The notes under the pieces are model-generated. The model was not told the DNA's origin and made no database searches. It saw nothing but the letters and a program-made list of their open reading frames with translations. A program made the position numbers and the translations under genes. From positions 4,270,155 through 4,334,154 of the forward strand of contig NZ_KB375281.1 of NCBI RefSeq assembly GCF_000336555.1: DNA of 64,000 nt, written 5' to 3'. Shown one piece after another: positions 35,009 through 43,727 of the stretch. Numbering within the stretch: the stretch's first letter is position 1; every line of letters begins with the position of its first letter. The DNA is from Afipia clevelandensis ATCC 49720 (GTDB taxonomy: Bacteria; Pseudomonadota; Alphaproteobacteria; Rhizobiales; Xanthobacteraceae).

Positions 35009-36024
35009 GAGAATTCTGGGTCGCTTCGGGTCACCACCTGACACGTCGTGCCGATCACGGCGGGCTGCTTGCGACACCCGAACTGATCATGGCCTATCTG
35101 GCGCGGCCGGAACTGATGCCGCCCGATGACGCCTGCGATGCCGAGCGCAACCTGCATGCCGGGCTGCTTGCCGATCCATTTCGTCCGGTGACCAAGGCCG
35201 AGATTGCCGCGCTCGCCGATGCCGACGCCCGCGAGAACTGGACCTTCATGATCGCCTTCCGTGACAGGATTCTTGCGGCTCCGTCGCTCGAGGCTGTTTT
35301 TGTCTCGCTGGCGCGCAAAGGCACCAGTGATTTGCCGCCGATCTTTCTGTCGCAGTTGTGCCATCTGATTCTGCGCAACGCCCTCGAGGGTTGCGAGGAT
35401 CCCTATATGCTGCGCGCCGCCGAGCTGTTCTATCGTAGTCAAAAGGCGACGGTTCACGAAGGCGCGTTGTTGCTGGCGGATGCCGAAGTGGTCGAGGCGC
35501 AGCATCGCGCCCAGCAGGATCTTCATACGTCTCCACTGACGGCGATGCTTCAGCCGCAGGCCTTCGGCGAAATGGATGTGATGGACGACAACAATGCCTG
35601 GACCTATTGGTCACGGTCTGACGCCCATGCGATGGTAATGAACCTGGGCGGCAATCCGAAAGCGCGCGATGCGCTCTGCCGGGTGATCGAGCGCTGGATC
35701 GCGCATCTCATGGGTGTTGTGGTGACGGTCGAACCGATGGCTTCCATCGAGGATCGTGACTGGCGCTGGTTCATCGGCCTCGATGGTGAGGGCACCCGAA
35801 TCGGCAATGCACTTTGGAATGGCGACACGCCGGGCGCGCATGCCGCCGAGCGGATCGTCGCCCTGATGCGCCTGACGTTTGAGGACGCCCGCGTTGTCGA
35901 CGGACGTGTTGGAAACAAGCCGGTCTATCTCATTCTGGCGATGGATTCAGACAAAATCGTTCGTCTGAAGCCGCAGAATCTTGTCGCGGGGCTGCCGCTG
36001 GCGTCCGCGGCAAACGTCGCGTGA
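35005..36024 (+). CDS. DUF6352-like protein of the FDH accessory set
   Basis: A 339-aa protein of unknown function opening with MREFWVASGHHLTRRADHGG, the pattern I associate with DUF6352. No membrane segment or signal is visible. Several Trp and His residues are prominent (NAWTYWSRSDAHAMV). The start overlaps the previous stop in ATGA, so it is translationally coupled. Its conserved company suggests an assembly or stability factor for formate dehydrogenase, but nothing in the sequence shows a reaction. Confidence 0.78.
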   Translation: MREFWVASGHHLTRRADHGGLLATPELIMAYLARPELMPPDDACDAERNLHAGLLADPFRPVTKAEIAALADADARENWTFMIAFRDRILAAPSLEAVFVSLARKGTSDLPPIFLSQLCHLILRNALEGCEDPYMLRAAELFYRSQKATVHEGALLLADAEVVEAQHRAQQDLHTSPLTAMLQPQAFGEMDVMDDNNAWTYWSRSDAHAMVMNLGGNPKARDALCRVIERWIAHLMGVVVTVEPMASIEDRDWRWFIGLDGEGTRIGNALWNGDTPGAHAAERIVALMRLTFEDARVVDGRVGNKPVYLILAMDSDKIVRLKPQNLVAGLPLASAANVA

Positions 36025-36055
36025 ATCATTTGTAACGGGAGGATCAGCAACGGTC

Positions 36056-36577
36056 ATGACCGAGACGTCCCGTGAAGTCGGTGTGGTGCTGCGCCGCCGT
36101 GCAATCGACAATCCGTGGGTCGACCACATCTGGTCGCCGGTGACTATTCTCGAAGACGTCCCTTCGACCGCGCCATGGACAGTCCTGTCGCACGAGCCTG
36201 ATGCCGTCCTGTATTATGCGGGCCGCGCGACTCTCGATCTCTTCAGCGCCGACACGGCGAACTACCGCGACAATCTTGCGGATGGCGAGCCGCGCATCTG
36301 GGTTGCGCTGCGGCGTCAGGACGGCGGTGCGGAGCTTGAACTGACAAAGGTGACCGCCGATCCGACCGAAGGCGAGGCGATGTTTGAAAGCGGCACCGAT
36401 GTCATTGGGACAGTGCCGATGCCTCCGGATGTTGCGGCGTGGATCGCTGCATTTGTCGACGAATTTCACGTCGAACAGGTGTTCCACAAGCGCAAGCGCG
36501 ACAAGGCGAAAGCGGGTCGCAGGCCAAGTGAAGGTCCAGGTGAAGGTTCGTCCGGAGGATGGAGGGACGACGTATGA
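36056..36577 (+). CDS. DUF3305 protein of the FDH accessory set
   Basis: A 173-aa soluble protein of the DUF3305 type: VGVVLRRRAIDNPWVDHIW is the family's N-terminal signature, and PRIWVALRRQD recurs in members. The tail is Lys- and Arg-rich then Gly-rich. A GGGAGG site lies 13 nt before the ATG. It overlaps the DUF3306 gene by four bases, and the two DUFs are almost always found together near formate dehydrogenase genes. Confidence 0.85.
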   Translation: MTETSREVGVVLRRRAIDNPWVDHIWSPVTILEDVPSTAPWTVLSHEPDAVLYYAGRATLDLFSADTANYRDNLADGEPRIWVALRRQDGGAELELTKVTADPTEGEAMFESGTDVIGTVPMPPDVAAWIAAFVDEFHVEQVFHKRKRDKAKAGRRPSEGPGEGSSGGWRDDV

Positions 36578-37266
36578 GCCAGGACGAGAAAGACAACGGG
36601 AAGAGTTTTCTTTCACGCTGGTCGCAGCGCAAACAGGAAGCGAAACAGCCTGAGGGCGATAACGCGGCAGAAAAGCCGGCTGACGAGGCGGGAGGCAGCC
36701 CTCGCTCTATTGTTCCAGAAGATGAAGACACGCAATTCGATCTCTCAAGCCTGCCGAAGCTGGACGAGATCACGGAAAAAACCGACATCACCGGGTTCTT
36801 GCGCAAGGGAGTGCCCGAGAGTTTGCGAAACGCGGCGCTGAGAAAATCCTGGGCGCTGGATCCGGCGATCCGCAACTACGTCAATCCCGCGCTCGACTAC
36901 GCATATGACTGGAATTCGCCCGGGGGTGTGCCCGGACACGGCGAACTGGCAGCCGGCACCGATGTCGCAAAGATGGTTCTGCAGATCATGGGCAGTGATC
37001 CGGCGGTGCACCATGCACAGGACAGCGCTGCACCGCCTCCTGAAGCGGTGGCCGATGCGGACACCGGCGGTGCTGAAATGCAAAATCCAGTGCCGGCATT
37101 GCCGCCGGAGTCCGTGCGGTTGTCGGCAAATTCCATTCCGCAGGCTGCCAGTGGCGAGGAGGCTGAAGGTGCCCCGTTTGACGATTCAGGGCACGAGCAG
37201 GACGCCGAATCCGCCGCATCGCAGCAAAAGGTGCGACGACATGGCACTGCAAAACCAAGGCTTTAG
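36574..37266 (+). CDS. DUF3306 protein of the FDH accessory set
   Basis: A 230-aa acidic, largely disordered protein of the DUF3306 type. The N-terminus FLSRWSQRKQEA and the central GVPESLRNAALRKSWALDP are the conserved parts. The C-terminal third is rich in Pro, Glu and Ala. Coupled to DUF3305 through ATGA with GGAGGG upstream. The helical centre and acidic flanks would suit a chaperone or scaffold, which is inference. Confidence 0.85.
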   Translation: MSQDEKDNGKSFLSRWSQRKQEAKQPEGDNAAEKPADEAGGSPRSIVPEDEDTQFDLSSLPKLDEITEKTDITGFLRKGVPESLRNAALRKSWALDPAIRNYVNPALDYAYDWNSPGGVPGHGELAAGTDVAKMVLQIMGSDPAVHHAQDSAAPPPEAVADADTGGAEMQNPVPALPPESVRLSANSIPQAASGEEAEGAPFDDSGHEQDAESAASQQKVRRHGTAKPRL

Positions 37267-37282
37267 ACAAAAGTTTTCGAGA

Positions 37283-37329
37283 CATAGGACAAGCCTATGC
37301 TACAAATTTAGAACTAGAACAGTTCTAGT
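37283..37329. promoter_or_regulatory. Two palindromes upstream of the HTH-TorD gene, candidate operators
   Basis: CATAGG (37283-37288) and CCTATG (37294-37299) form one perfect dyad with a 5-bp spacer. ACTAGAAC (37313-37320) and GTTCTAGT (37322-37329) form a second, 8-bp perfect dyad around one base. The 114-bp gap is unusually AT-rich and lies just before a gene encoding a DNA-binding domain, so autoregulation of the fdh operon promoter is plausible. Confidence 0.6.
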
Positions 37330-37380
37330 AAACAAGAATGCCTCGTTTTAGGGCACGGATGGGGGAACTCGGTTCGTACC

Positions 37381-38169
37381 ATGCGCGATTCCGGATTAGA
37401 GCAAGCGATCAAGGCAGCAGGCGGCGTTGCAGCGCTGGCGAGAGCTGTTGGCATTTCCCAGCCCTCGATATCGGCCTGGTCGCGTATTCCAGCAGAGCGC
37501 GTGCTGACCATTGAAACGCTGACGCGCGTTCCACGTTTCATCCTTCGTCCCGATCTCTACGGATCAGCGGAGGTTGATGTGCCGTCGATGTCCAGCATTG
37601 ACGAAATTGATCAACTCCGCAGCGCGGAGTATGGCCTGCTCGCATTGCTGCTCGGCAAGGCCCCGGATGCGCAAACGCTCGCGCGTGTCGCAACGCTCAA
37701 GGGCGACGCTTCCGATCTCGGCATGGCGCATGTCGAACTGGCGGAGGCGGCTGCGGATGTGACCGAGAGCGCCGCTGCCAGGGAATTTTTTGATCTCTTC
37801 ATCGGTCTGGGGCGCGGCGAGTTGCTGCCCTATGCCTCGTACTACCTCACCGGCTTTCTTCACGAACGCCCGCTCTCGCGTGTCCGCGAGGATTTCGATC
37901 TGCTCGGAATTGAGCGGGCGGGATCGTCGCGTGATCCCGAGGATCACATCGCGATCCTGCTTGAAGTCATGGCCGGTCTCGCGCGCGGGGAGTTCGATGC
38001 CGACTTTGCCGCACAGGTCCGGTTTTTCGAGCGCCATCTGAAGCCGTGGGCGGCGCGCATGTTTGCCGACCTTGAGATGCAGAATTCTGCAAAATTCTAC
38101 CGCGCTGTCGGTCGTGTGGGCCGCGTCTTCATGGAACTGGAATCTGAAGCCTTCACGCTGTCCGAGTAG
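37381..38169 (+). CDS. HTH domain fused to a TorD/DmsD-type chaperone
   Basis: A 262-aa protein with two parts. Residues 1-60 are a YdaS/Cro-like helix-turn-helix (VAALARAVGISQPSISAWSR). Residues about 75-262 are a TorD-family redox-enzyme chaperone: YGLLALLLGKAPDA, LPYASYYLTGFLHERPL and FFERHLKPWAARMFADLE are the characteristic blocks. TorD proteins bind the Tat signal of a molybdoenzyme until the cofactor is in. Here a DNA-binding domain is added, and two palindromes lie upstream. It precedes the Tat-exported formate dehydrogenase genes. Confidence 0.88.
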   Translation: MRDSGLEQAIKAAGGVAALARAVGISQPSISAWSRIPAERVLTIETLTRVPRFILRPDLYGSAEVDVPSMSSIDEIDQLRSAEYGLLALLLGKAPDAQTLARVATLKGDASDLGMAHVELAEAAADVTESAAAREFFDLFIGLGRGELLPYASYYLTGFLHERPLSRVREDFDLLGIERAGSSRDPEDHIAILLEVMAGLARGEFDADFAAQVRFFERHLKPWAARMFADLEMQNSAKFYRAVGRVGRVFMELESEAFTLSE

Positions 38170-38206
38170 CGGCAGGCGAAATGGAATCGATTGGAAGGAG
38201 ATCGCT

Positions 38207-38431
38207 ATGAGCAAGCCATCCAAAGCGAAAACGCAAGCGGGCCACGGCAAGGCGCCAGGACTCGATCGCCGCCGATTTTTCATGATGGGCGGATCGGCCG
38301 TCGCGGCCGCGGCCATCGTGCCGGTCTCCACCGAAGCTGAAGCCGATGAGTCGCAGGCCGAGCGCGTCAAGGCCCGTTACAAGGCCGATGCGCCGGACGT
38401 CAAGAATTTCTATCGCGTCAACCGTTATTGA
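38207..38431 (+). CDS. Small Tat-signal protein of formate dehydrogenase clusters
   Basis: A 74-aa protein with a twin-arginine motif LDRRRFFMMGGSAVAAAA in its N-terminal half and a short charged tail ending in VKNFYRVNRY. GGAAGGAG precedes the ATG. This matches the small formate dehydrogenase region Tat-target proteins encoded just before fdhA in many proteobacteria. It may be an extra subunit or a Tat escort; its role is not established. It lies 14 nt before fdhA. Confidence 0.88.
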   Translation: MSKPSKAKTQAGHGKAPGLDRRRFFMMGGSAVAAAAIVPVSTEAEADESQAERVKARYKADAPDVKNFYRVNRY

Positions 38432-38444
38432 TGGAAGCACGCAC

Positions 38445-41411
38445 ATGTTGATCAAGCGAAAAGATGGATCGGCGGGACGCGCGCGGATGCAGGGCATCGC
38501 CGCCGGACTGGCTTCCGGTGTCCTCGATCGCCGCACATTTCTGCGCCGCTCCGGTCTGGTGGCGGGCGCGGGTGCAGCGATTGGACTGTCGCCGCTCGGA
38601 TCGGTGCGCAAGTCGCAGGCCGGGCCGATGATTGTTGGCGCGCCGACCGAGGTCAAAAAGAACATCTGCACGCACTGCTCGGTGGGATGCACCGTCATCG
38701 CCGAAGTGCAGAACGGTGTCTGGGTCGGGCAGGAGCCGGCCTGGGACAGCCCGATCAATCGCGGTTCGCATTGCGCCAAGGGGGCGTCGGTCCGTGAACT
38801 GGTTCACGGTGACCGCCGGCTGAAATACCCGATGAAACTCGTCAATGGCGAGTGGCAGAGGATCGGGTGGGATCAGGCCGTCAACGAGATCGGCGACAAG
38901 ATGCTCGAAATCCGCGCCAAGTCCGGCGCCGATTCGATGTACCTGCTCGGTTCGGCGAAGTTCTCCAACGAAGGCGGCTATCTGTTCCGCAAGTTCGCCG
39001 CGTTCTGGGGCACCAATTCGATCGACCATCAGGCGCGTATCTGCCACTCGACCACGGTCGCCGGTGTCGCGAATACATGGGGCTACGGCGCCATGACCAA
39101 TTCCTATAACGACATCCGCAATTCCAAGACCATCATCTTCATGGGATCGAATGCGGCCGAAGCACATCCTGTGTCGCTGCAGCACATCCTGACCGGCAAG
39201 GAAATCAACCGGGCCAACGTCTTTGTGCTCGATCCGCGGTTCACGCGCACCGCCGCACACGCGACGGAGTATGTCCGCTTCCGCGGCGGCACCGACATCG
39301 CCGTGATCTGGGGCATGCTGCACCACATTTTCAACAACGGCTGGGAAGACAAGCAGTTCATCGCCCAGCGCGTTTACGGCATGGACCAGATTCGCGCCGA
39401 AGTCGCAAAATGGACGCCGGACGAGGTTGAGCGCGTCACCGGCATTCCCGGCGAGCAGTTGAAGAAGGTGGCTGAGACCTTTGCCAAACAGAAGCCGGCC
39501 ACGTTCATCTGGTGCATGGGCGGCACGCAGCACACTGTCGGCACCGCCAATGTCCGCGCCTATTGCAACCTTCTCCTCGCAACCGGTAACGTCGGCTCTT
39601 ACGGCACGGGCGCGAATATCTTCCGCGGTCACTGCAATGTGCAGGGTGCGACCGATATCGGCCTCGATATCACGTCGTTGCCACTCTACTACGGTCTTGT
39701 CGAAGGCGCCTGGAAGCACTGGGCTCGTGTCTGGGAAGTCGATTATGACTACCTGCAGAGCCGCTTCGATGAAGTGCCGGCCAAGGCCGGCCGTCCGGCC
39801 CGTACGCGCAAACAGAATATGGAATTGCCGGGCATTCCATGGACACGCTGGTTCGATGCGACGCTTGCCAAGCCTGACGACGTCGATCAGCGCGATACGC
39901 TGAAGGGCGTGTTCATCATGGGGCATGGCGGTAACACCATCCCGCGCATGACCGAAATGGTGAAAGGCCTTGAGGCGCTCGAACTGCTGGTGGTCGCGGA
40001 CCCGCATCCGACGACATTTGCCGCGATCTCGGATCGCAAGAACGGCACCTATCTGCTGCCGGCATGCAGCCAGTTCGAGACATCGGGCTCGCGGACCGCG
40101 TCCAACCGCTCGTTGCAGTGGGGCGAGCAGGTCGTCAAGCCGCTGTTTGAATCCAAGGACGACTACGAAATTATCTACCGGTTTGCCAAGAAGCTCGGCT
40201 TCGCCGATTTGATGTTCAAGAACATCAAGGTCGAGAACGAGCGTCCTGTTCCGGAAGACCTTCTGCGCGAGATCAACCGCGGCGGCTTCTCCACCGGGTA
40301 CTCCGGCCAGTCGCCCGAGCGCCTGAAGGCGCATATGAAGAATCAAGGCAAGTTCGATCTCGTCACGCTGCGCGCCAAGGCGGATGAGCCGGATATCGGC
40401 GGCGACTACTACGGCCTGCCATGGCCATGCTGGGGCACGCCGCAGGTCAAGCATCCGGGAACCCATACGCTCTACAACACCAATCTTCATGTGAAGGATG
40501 GCGGCGGTACGTTCCGCGCGCGCTTCGGTGTGGTCTACGAGGAGAAACAGCCCGACGGTTCGGTGAAGAAGGTCAATCTTCTCGCCGAGGGGTCCTACAG
40601 CAAGGGCTCGGAACTGACCGACGGTTATCCCGAATTCACCTATGGCGTTCTGAAGAAACTTGGCTGGGACAAGGATCTCACCGAAGCCGAGCTCGCCACC
40701 ATCAACAAGATCGGCGGTAACAATCCGGACGGCGTGGGCTGGGCGGTCGATCTGTCCGGCGGCATTATCCGCGTCACGATGGAGCACGGGGTGATGGCGT
40801 ACGGGAACGGCAAAGCACGCGCGGTGGCGTGGAACCTTCCGGACCCGGTGCCGGTTCATCGCGAACCGATCTACACGGCGCGGCCTGACCTCGTGTCGAA
40901 ATATCCGACACGGCCTGACGGGCGTCAGTTCCGTGTGGCCAATCTCGGCTTCTCGATTCAGAAGGCCGCGGTGGACAAGGGACTCGCCAAGCAGTTTCCG
41001 ATCATCCTGACGTCCGGGCGCCTCGTGGAATACGAAGGCGGCGGCGAAGAAACACGGTCGAATCGCTGGCTGGCCGAATTGCAGCAGGACATGTTTGTTG
41101 AAGTGAACACGTCCGACGCGGCTGAGCGCGGCATCAAGGACGGCGGCTGGGTCTGGGTGTTCGGTCCGGAAAACGGATCGAAGGCCCGCGTCAAGGCGCT
41201 GGTCACCGATCGCGTCGGCAAGGGTGTCGCCTTTATGCCCTTCCACTTCTCCGGCTGGTTCCAGGGCGTCGATCAGCGCTCGAAATATCCGAAGGGTGCC
41301 GATCCGATCGTTCTCGGCGAAAGCGTGAACACGATCACGTCGTACGGCTACGATCCGGTGACAGGCATGCACGAGGGCAAGGTGACCCTCTGCCAGATTC
41401 AAGCGGCGTGA
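38445..41411 (+). CDS. fdhA: Formate dehydrogenase alpha subunit, Tat-exported, Cys form
   Basis: A 988-aa bis-MGD molybdo- or tungsto-enzyme that oxidises formate to CO2. The Tat motif is LDRRTFLRR (Arg29, Arg30). Cys75, Cys78, Cys82 and Cys110 (NICTHCSVGC, GSHCAKG) bind the 4Fe-4S cluster. The active-site Cys200-His201 lies in ARICHSTTVAG, so cysteine replaces selenocysteine. Start ATG 38445 gives a normal signal peptide; the frame opens earlier at 38346. Exported with beta as a complex and anchored by the gamma subunit, it would feed electrons into the quinone pool. Confidence 0.95.
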   Translation: MLIKRKDGSAGRARMQGIAAGLASGVLDRRTFLRRSGLVAGAGAAIGLSPLGSVRKSQAGPMIVGAPTEVKKNICTHCSVGCTVIAEVQNGVWVGQEPAWDSPINRGSHCAKGASVRELVHGDRRLKYPMKLVNGEWQRIGWDQAVNEIGDKMLEIRAKSGADSMYLLGSAKFSNEGGYLFRKFAAFWGTNSIDHQARICHSTTVAGVANTWGYGAMTNSYNDIRNSKTIIFMGSNAAEAHPVSLQHILTGKEINRANVFVLDPRFTRTAAHATEYVRFRGGTDIAVIWGMLHHIFNNGWEDKQFIAQRVYGMDQIRAEVAKWTPDEVERVTGIPGEQLKKVAETFAKQKPATFIWCMGGTQHTVGTANVRAYCNLLLATGNVGSYGTGANIFRGHCNVQGATDIGLDITSLPLYYGLVEGAWKHWARVWEVDYDYLQSRFDEVPAKAGRPARTRKQNMELPGIPWTRWFDATLAKPDDVDQRDTLKGVFIMGHGGNTIPRMTEMVKGLEALELLVVADPHPTTFAAISDRKNGTYLLPACSQFETSGSRTASNRSLQWGEQVVKPLFESKDDYEIIYRFAKKLGFADLMFKNIKVENERPVPEDLLREINRGGFSTGYSGQSPERLKAHMKNQGKFDLVTLRAKADEPDIGGDYYGLPWPCWGTPQVKHPGTHTLYNTNLHVKDGGGTFRARFGVVYEEKQPDGSVKKVNLLAEGSYSKGSELTDGYPEFTYGVLKKLGWDKDLTEAELATINKIGGNNPDGVGWAVDLSGGIIRVTMEHGVMAYGNGKARAVAWNLPDPVPVHREPIYTARPDLVSKYPTRPDGRQFRVANLGFSIQKAAVDKGLAKQFPIILTSGRLVEYEGGGEETRSNRWLAELQQDMFVEVNTSDAAERGIKDGGWVWVFGPENGSKARVKALVTDRVGKGVAFMPFHFSGWFQGVDQRSKYPKGADPIVLGESVNTITSYGYDPVTGMHEGKVTLCQIQAA

Positions 41412-41425
41412 GAGGAGAATGAACG

Positions 41426-42022
41426 ATGGCTCGCGTCAAATTTCTTTGTGATGCCGACCGTTGCATTGAGTGCAATGCCTGCGTAACGGCCTGCAAGAAC
41501 GAACATGAAGTGCCCTGGGGCATCAATCGCCGCCGCGTTGTCACCATTAATGACGGCAAACCCGGCGAGCGCTCCGTCTCCATGGCCTGCATGCACTGTA
41601 CGGACGCGCCCTGCGCAGCGGTCTGCCCGGTGTCGTGCTTCTACACCACGGCCGACGGCGTGGTCCTTCACTCGAAGGACCTCTGCATCGGATGCGGCTA
41701 CTGCTTCTATGCGTGTCCGTTCGGCGCGCCCCAGTATCCGAAGGTCGGAAACTTCGGCTCGCGCGGCAAGATGGACAAATGCACGTACTGCGCGGGTGGA
41801 CCGGAAGCCGACAACACGCCTGCGGAATACGCCAAATACGGCGCGAACCGTCTGGCCGAGGGCAAACTGCCTATCTGCGCCGAGATGTGTTCGACCAAGG
41901 CGCTGCTTGCCGGTGACGGTGCGATCATCGCCGAGATTTACAAGGAGCGCGTGATGAAGCGCGGTTACGGCTCGGGCATGTGGGGCTGGAAAACAGCCTA
42001 CAGCGATTCACCGACCGGCTAG
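41426..42022 (+). CDS. fdhB: Formate dehydrogenase beta subunit (4Fe-4S)
   Basis: A 198-aa electron-transfer subunit with four cubane clusters. Motifs in order are CIECNACVTACKNEHE, CMHCTDAPCAAVCPV, CIGCGYCFYACPFG and CTYC with CAEMC. It has no Tat signal of its own and no C-terminal membrane helix, so it travels with alpha and relays electrons to the cytochrome b subunit. Spacing of 14 nt to fdhA. Confidence 0.94.
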   Translation: MARVKFLCDADRCIECNACVTACKNEHEVPWGINRRRVVTINDGKPGERSVSMACMHCTDAPCAAVCPVSCFYTTADGVVLHSKDLCIGCGYCFYACPFGAPQYPKVGNFGSRGKMDKCTYCAGGPEADNTPAEYAKYGANRLAEGKLPICAEMCSTKALLAGDGAIIAEIYKERVMKRGYGSGMWGWKTAYSDSPTG

Positions 42023-42099
42023 GGCAGGCTCGAAGCCGTTTCGACGGCCTTCGACACCATGCTGAGGTCATTCTTGAATAGAACCGGAAGGTTTTGCCG

Positions 42100-43110
42100 A
42101 TGTCGATCTCACTCTCAACTCTCAGGGCCGCATGTGCTGCCATCGTGCTGCTGTTCGCATATTCGCAACCGGCTGCAGCGCAACTGGTATTCAAGCCGAC
42201 CGCCGATGCGGTGCATGAAGATCAGCTTCTCAAGTCGCTGAAGGAAGGCGACAAGATCACGGGCCGGATCACCATTCCCGATCCGATGGCGCGGAATCTG
42301 ATCCAGCCTGCCGGAAAGGATTGGCGGGATTTTCAGCGTCATAAACTTCCGATCATCGGCGGTGTTGCCATCATCGGCATGCTGGCTCTTCTGGCGATCT
42401 TTCTCGCCGTCCGCGGCCGCGTCCGTGTCGAGCACGGGCTTTCAGGGATCAAAATCCTTCGGTTTGCCAGCTTCGAGCGGTTCACCCATTGGCTGACGGC
42501 GACGTGCTTCATCATTCTCGCGTTGTCGGGCCTGAACATCAGTTTTGGCCGGGTGCTTATCCTGCCGCTCTTCGGGCCGGACGCATTTTCCACGCTGACC
42601 GCCTGGGGCAAGATCGCGCACAACTATCTCGCGTTCCCGTTCATGCTCGGGATCGCGATCATGTTTGTCATCTGGATCAAGGATAACATCCCGGGAAAAC
42701 TCGATCTCGTCTGGCTCAGGGAAGGCGGAGGCATTCTGAAGAGCGGCGAGCATCCGCCGGCGAAGCGCTTCAATGCCGGCCAGAAGGGCATTTTCTGGAT
42801 GGTTGTTGTTGGCGGCGCGCTGATGTCGGTGTCGGGCTGGTTCCTGCTGTTTCCCTACATCCCCGCCAACGTCACGGCCCTGCAGTTCTGGACGGTGGTC
42901 CATGCGGTGATCGCCATGCTCTTTATCGCCGGGATACTTGCCCATATCTATATCGGCACCGTCGGCATGGAAGGCGCGTTCGAGGCGATGGGCTCCGGTG
43001 AGGTGGACCTCAACTGGGCCAAGGAGCATCATTCGCTCTGGGTCGAGGAAGAGCAGGCCAAGGGCCATGTCCCCGACACCGGCAGGTCGCGGCCGATGCC
43101 GGCGGAATAA
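42100..43110 (+). CDS. fdhC: Formate dehydrogenase gamma subunit, cytochrome b
   Basis: A 336-aa membrane cytochrome b556 that takes electrons from the beta subunit to quinone. A signal peptide (cleavage near PAAAQL) is followed by a periplasmic stretch of about 70 residues and then membrane helices. Haem histidines are suggested by ERFTHWLTATCF, IAHNYLAFPFML, VVHAVIAMLFIAGILAHIY. The longer N-terminal region matches the FdnI/FdoI relatives of alphaproteobacteria. A GGAAGG site precedes ATG 42100. It is the last structural gene before a terminator. Confidence 0.93.
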   Translation: MSISLSTLRAACAAIVLLFAYSQPAAAQLVFKPTADAVHEDQLLKSLKEGDKITGRITIPDPMARNLIQPAGKDWRDFQRHKLPIIGGVAIIGMLALLAIFLAVRGRVRVEHGLSGIKILRFASFERFTHWLTATCFIILALSGLNISFGRVLILPLFGPDAFSTLTAWGKIAHNYLAFPFMLGIAIMFVIWIKDNIPGKLDLVWLREGGGILKSGEHPPAKRFNAGQKGIFWMVVVGGALMSVSGWFLLFPYIPANVTALQFWTVVHAVIAMLFIAGILAHIYIGTVGMEGAFEAMGSGEVDLNWAKEHHSLWVEEEQAKGHVPDTGRSRPMPAE

Positions 43111-43141
43111 TTCGAGTTATCGTTCAGTTGCATGCCTATAT

Positions 43142-43182
43142 AAGGGACTGTCCGGCATCGCCGGGCGGTCCCTTTCGATTTT
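43142..43182 (+). terminator. Strong hairpin terminator after fdhC
   Basis: AAGGGAC (43142-43148) pairs with GTCCCTT (43168-43174). An inner stem CCGGC (43152-43156) with GCCGG (43160-43164) closes a 3-nt loop. The sequence after it reads TCGATTTT. This is the clearest intrinsic terminator in the window and separates the fdh structural genes from mobB. Confidence 0.7.
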
Positions 43183-43193
43183 CGGAGCATGGA

Positions 43194-43721
43194 ATGAGAG
43201 TCATAGGTCTTTCGGGGTGGAGCGGAGCAGGCAAGACGACGCTGCTGACGCGCCTCATCCCGCATCTGACCGCCGAGGGTTTGCGTGTCTCCACTATGAA
43301 GCATGCCCACAGCAATTTCGACGTCGACATTCCCGGCAAGGATTCCTGGCTGCACCGGCAGGCGGGCGCAGCCGAAGTGCTGATCTCCTCCGGGCGGCGC
43401 TGGGCGCTCATGCATGAATTGCGAGGCGCCCCCGAGCCGCCGTTCATGGAGTTGCTGGCGAGAATGTCACGGGTTGATCTTCTGATCGTCGAGGGATTCA
43501 AGGCTGATCCGCATCCCAAGATCGAAATTCATCGCGCGGCGAACAACAAGCCGCTGATGTTTCCGAACGATCCGACGATCGCTGGCATCGCAGCAGATAT
43601 TCCGGTCGACACGGGGTTGCCTTATGCCCATCTCGATGATGTTCCGGCCATTGCGCGCATGATGCGCGCGTTGGCGGTGAAGGTCGAGGATGTGCTCGCG
43701 TTCCAGCCCGCAGGAGCCTGA
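43194..43721 (+). CDS. mobB: Molybdopterin-guanine dinucleotide biosynthesis adapter MobB
   Basis: A 175-aa GTP-binding protein that assists MobA in making bis-MGD. The N-terminal MRVIGLSGWSGAGKTTL is the P-loop, and KHAHSNFDVDIPGKDSW and LLIVEGFKADPHPKIE are family motifs. A GGAG site lies just before the ATG, partly within the tail of the terminator hairpin. It is followed by moeA after 6 nt. Confidence 0.94.
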   Translation: MRVIGLSGWSGAGKTTLLTRLIPHLTAEGLRVSTMKHAHSNFDVDIPGKDSWLHRQAGAAEVLISSGRRWALMHELRGAPEPPFMELLARMSRVDLLIVEGFKADPHPKIEIHRAANNKPLMFPNDPTIAGIAADIPVDTGLPYAHLDDVPAIARMMRALAVKVEDVLAFQPAGA

Positions 43722-43727
43722 CCGGCG

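Noticed and set aside
38418-41402. A 994-codon open frame on the minus strand opposite fdhA
   Set aside because: It is a shadow of the fdhA coding sequence in GC-rich DNA. It has no recognisable domain, while the plus strand encodes a full formate dehydrogenase with all cofactor motifs.
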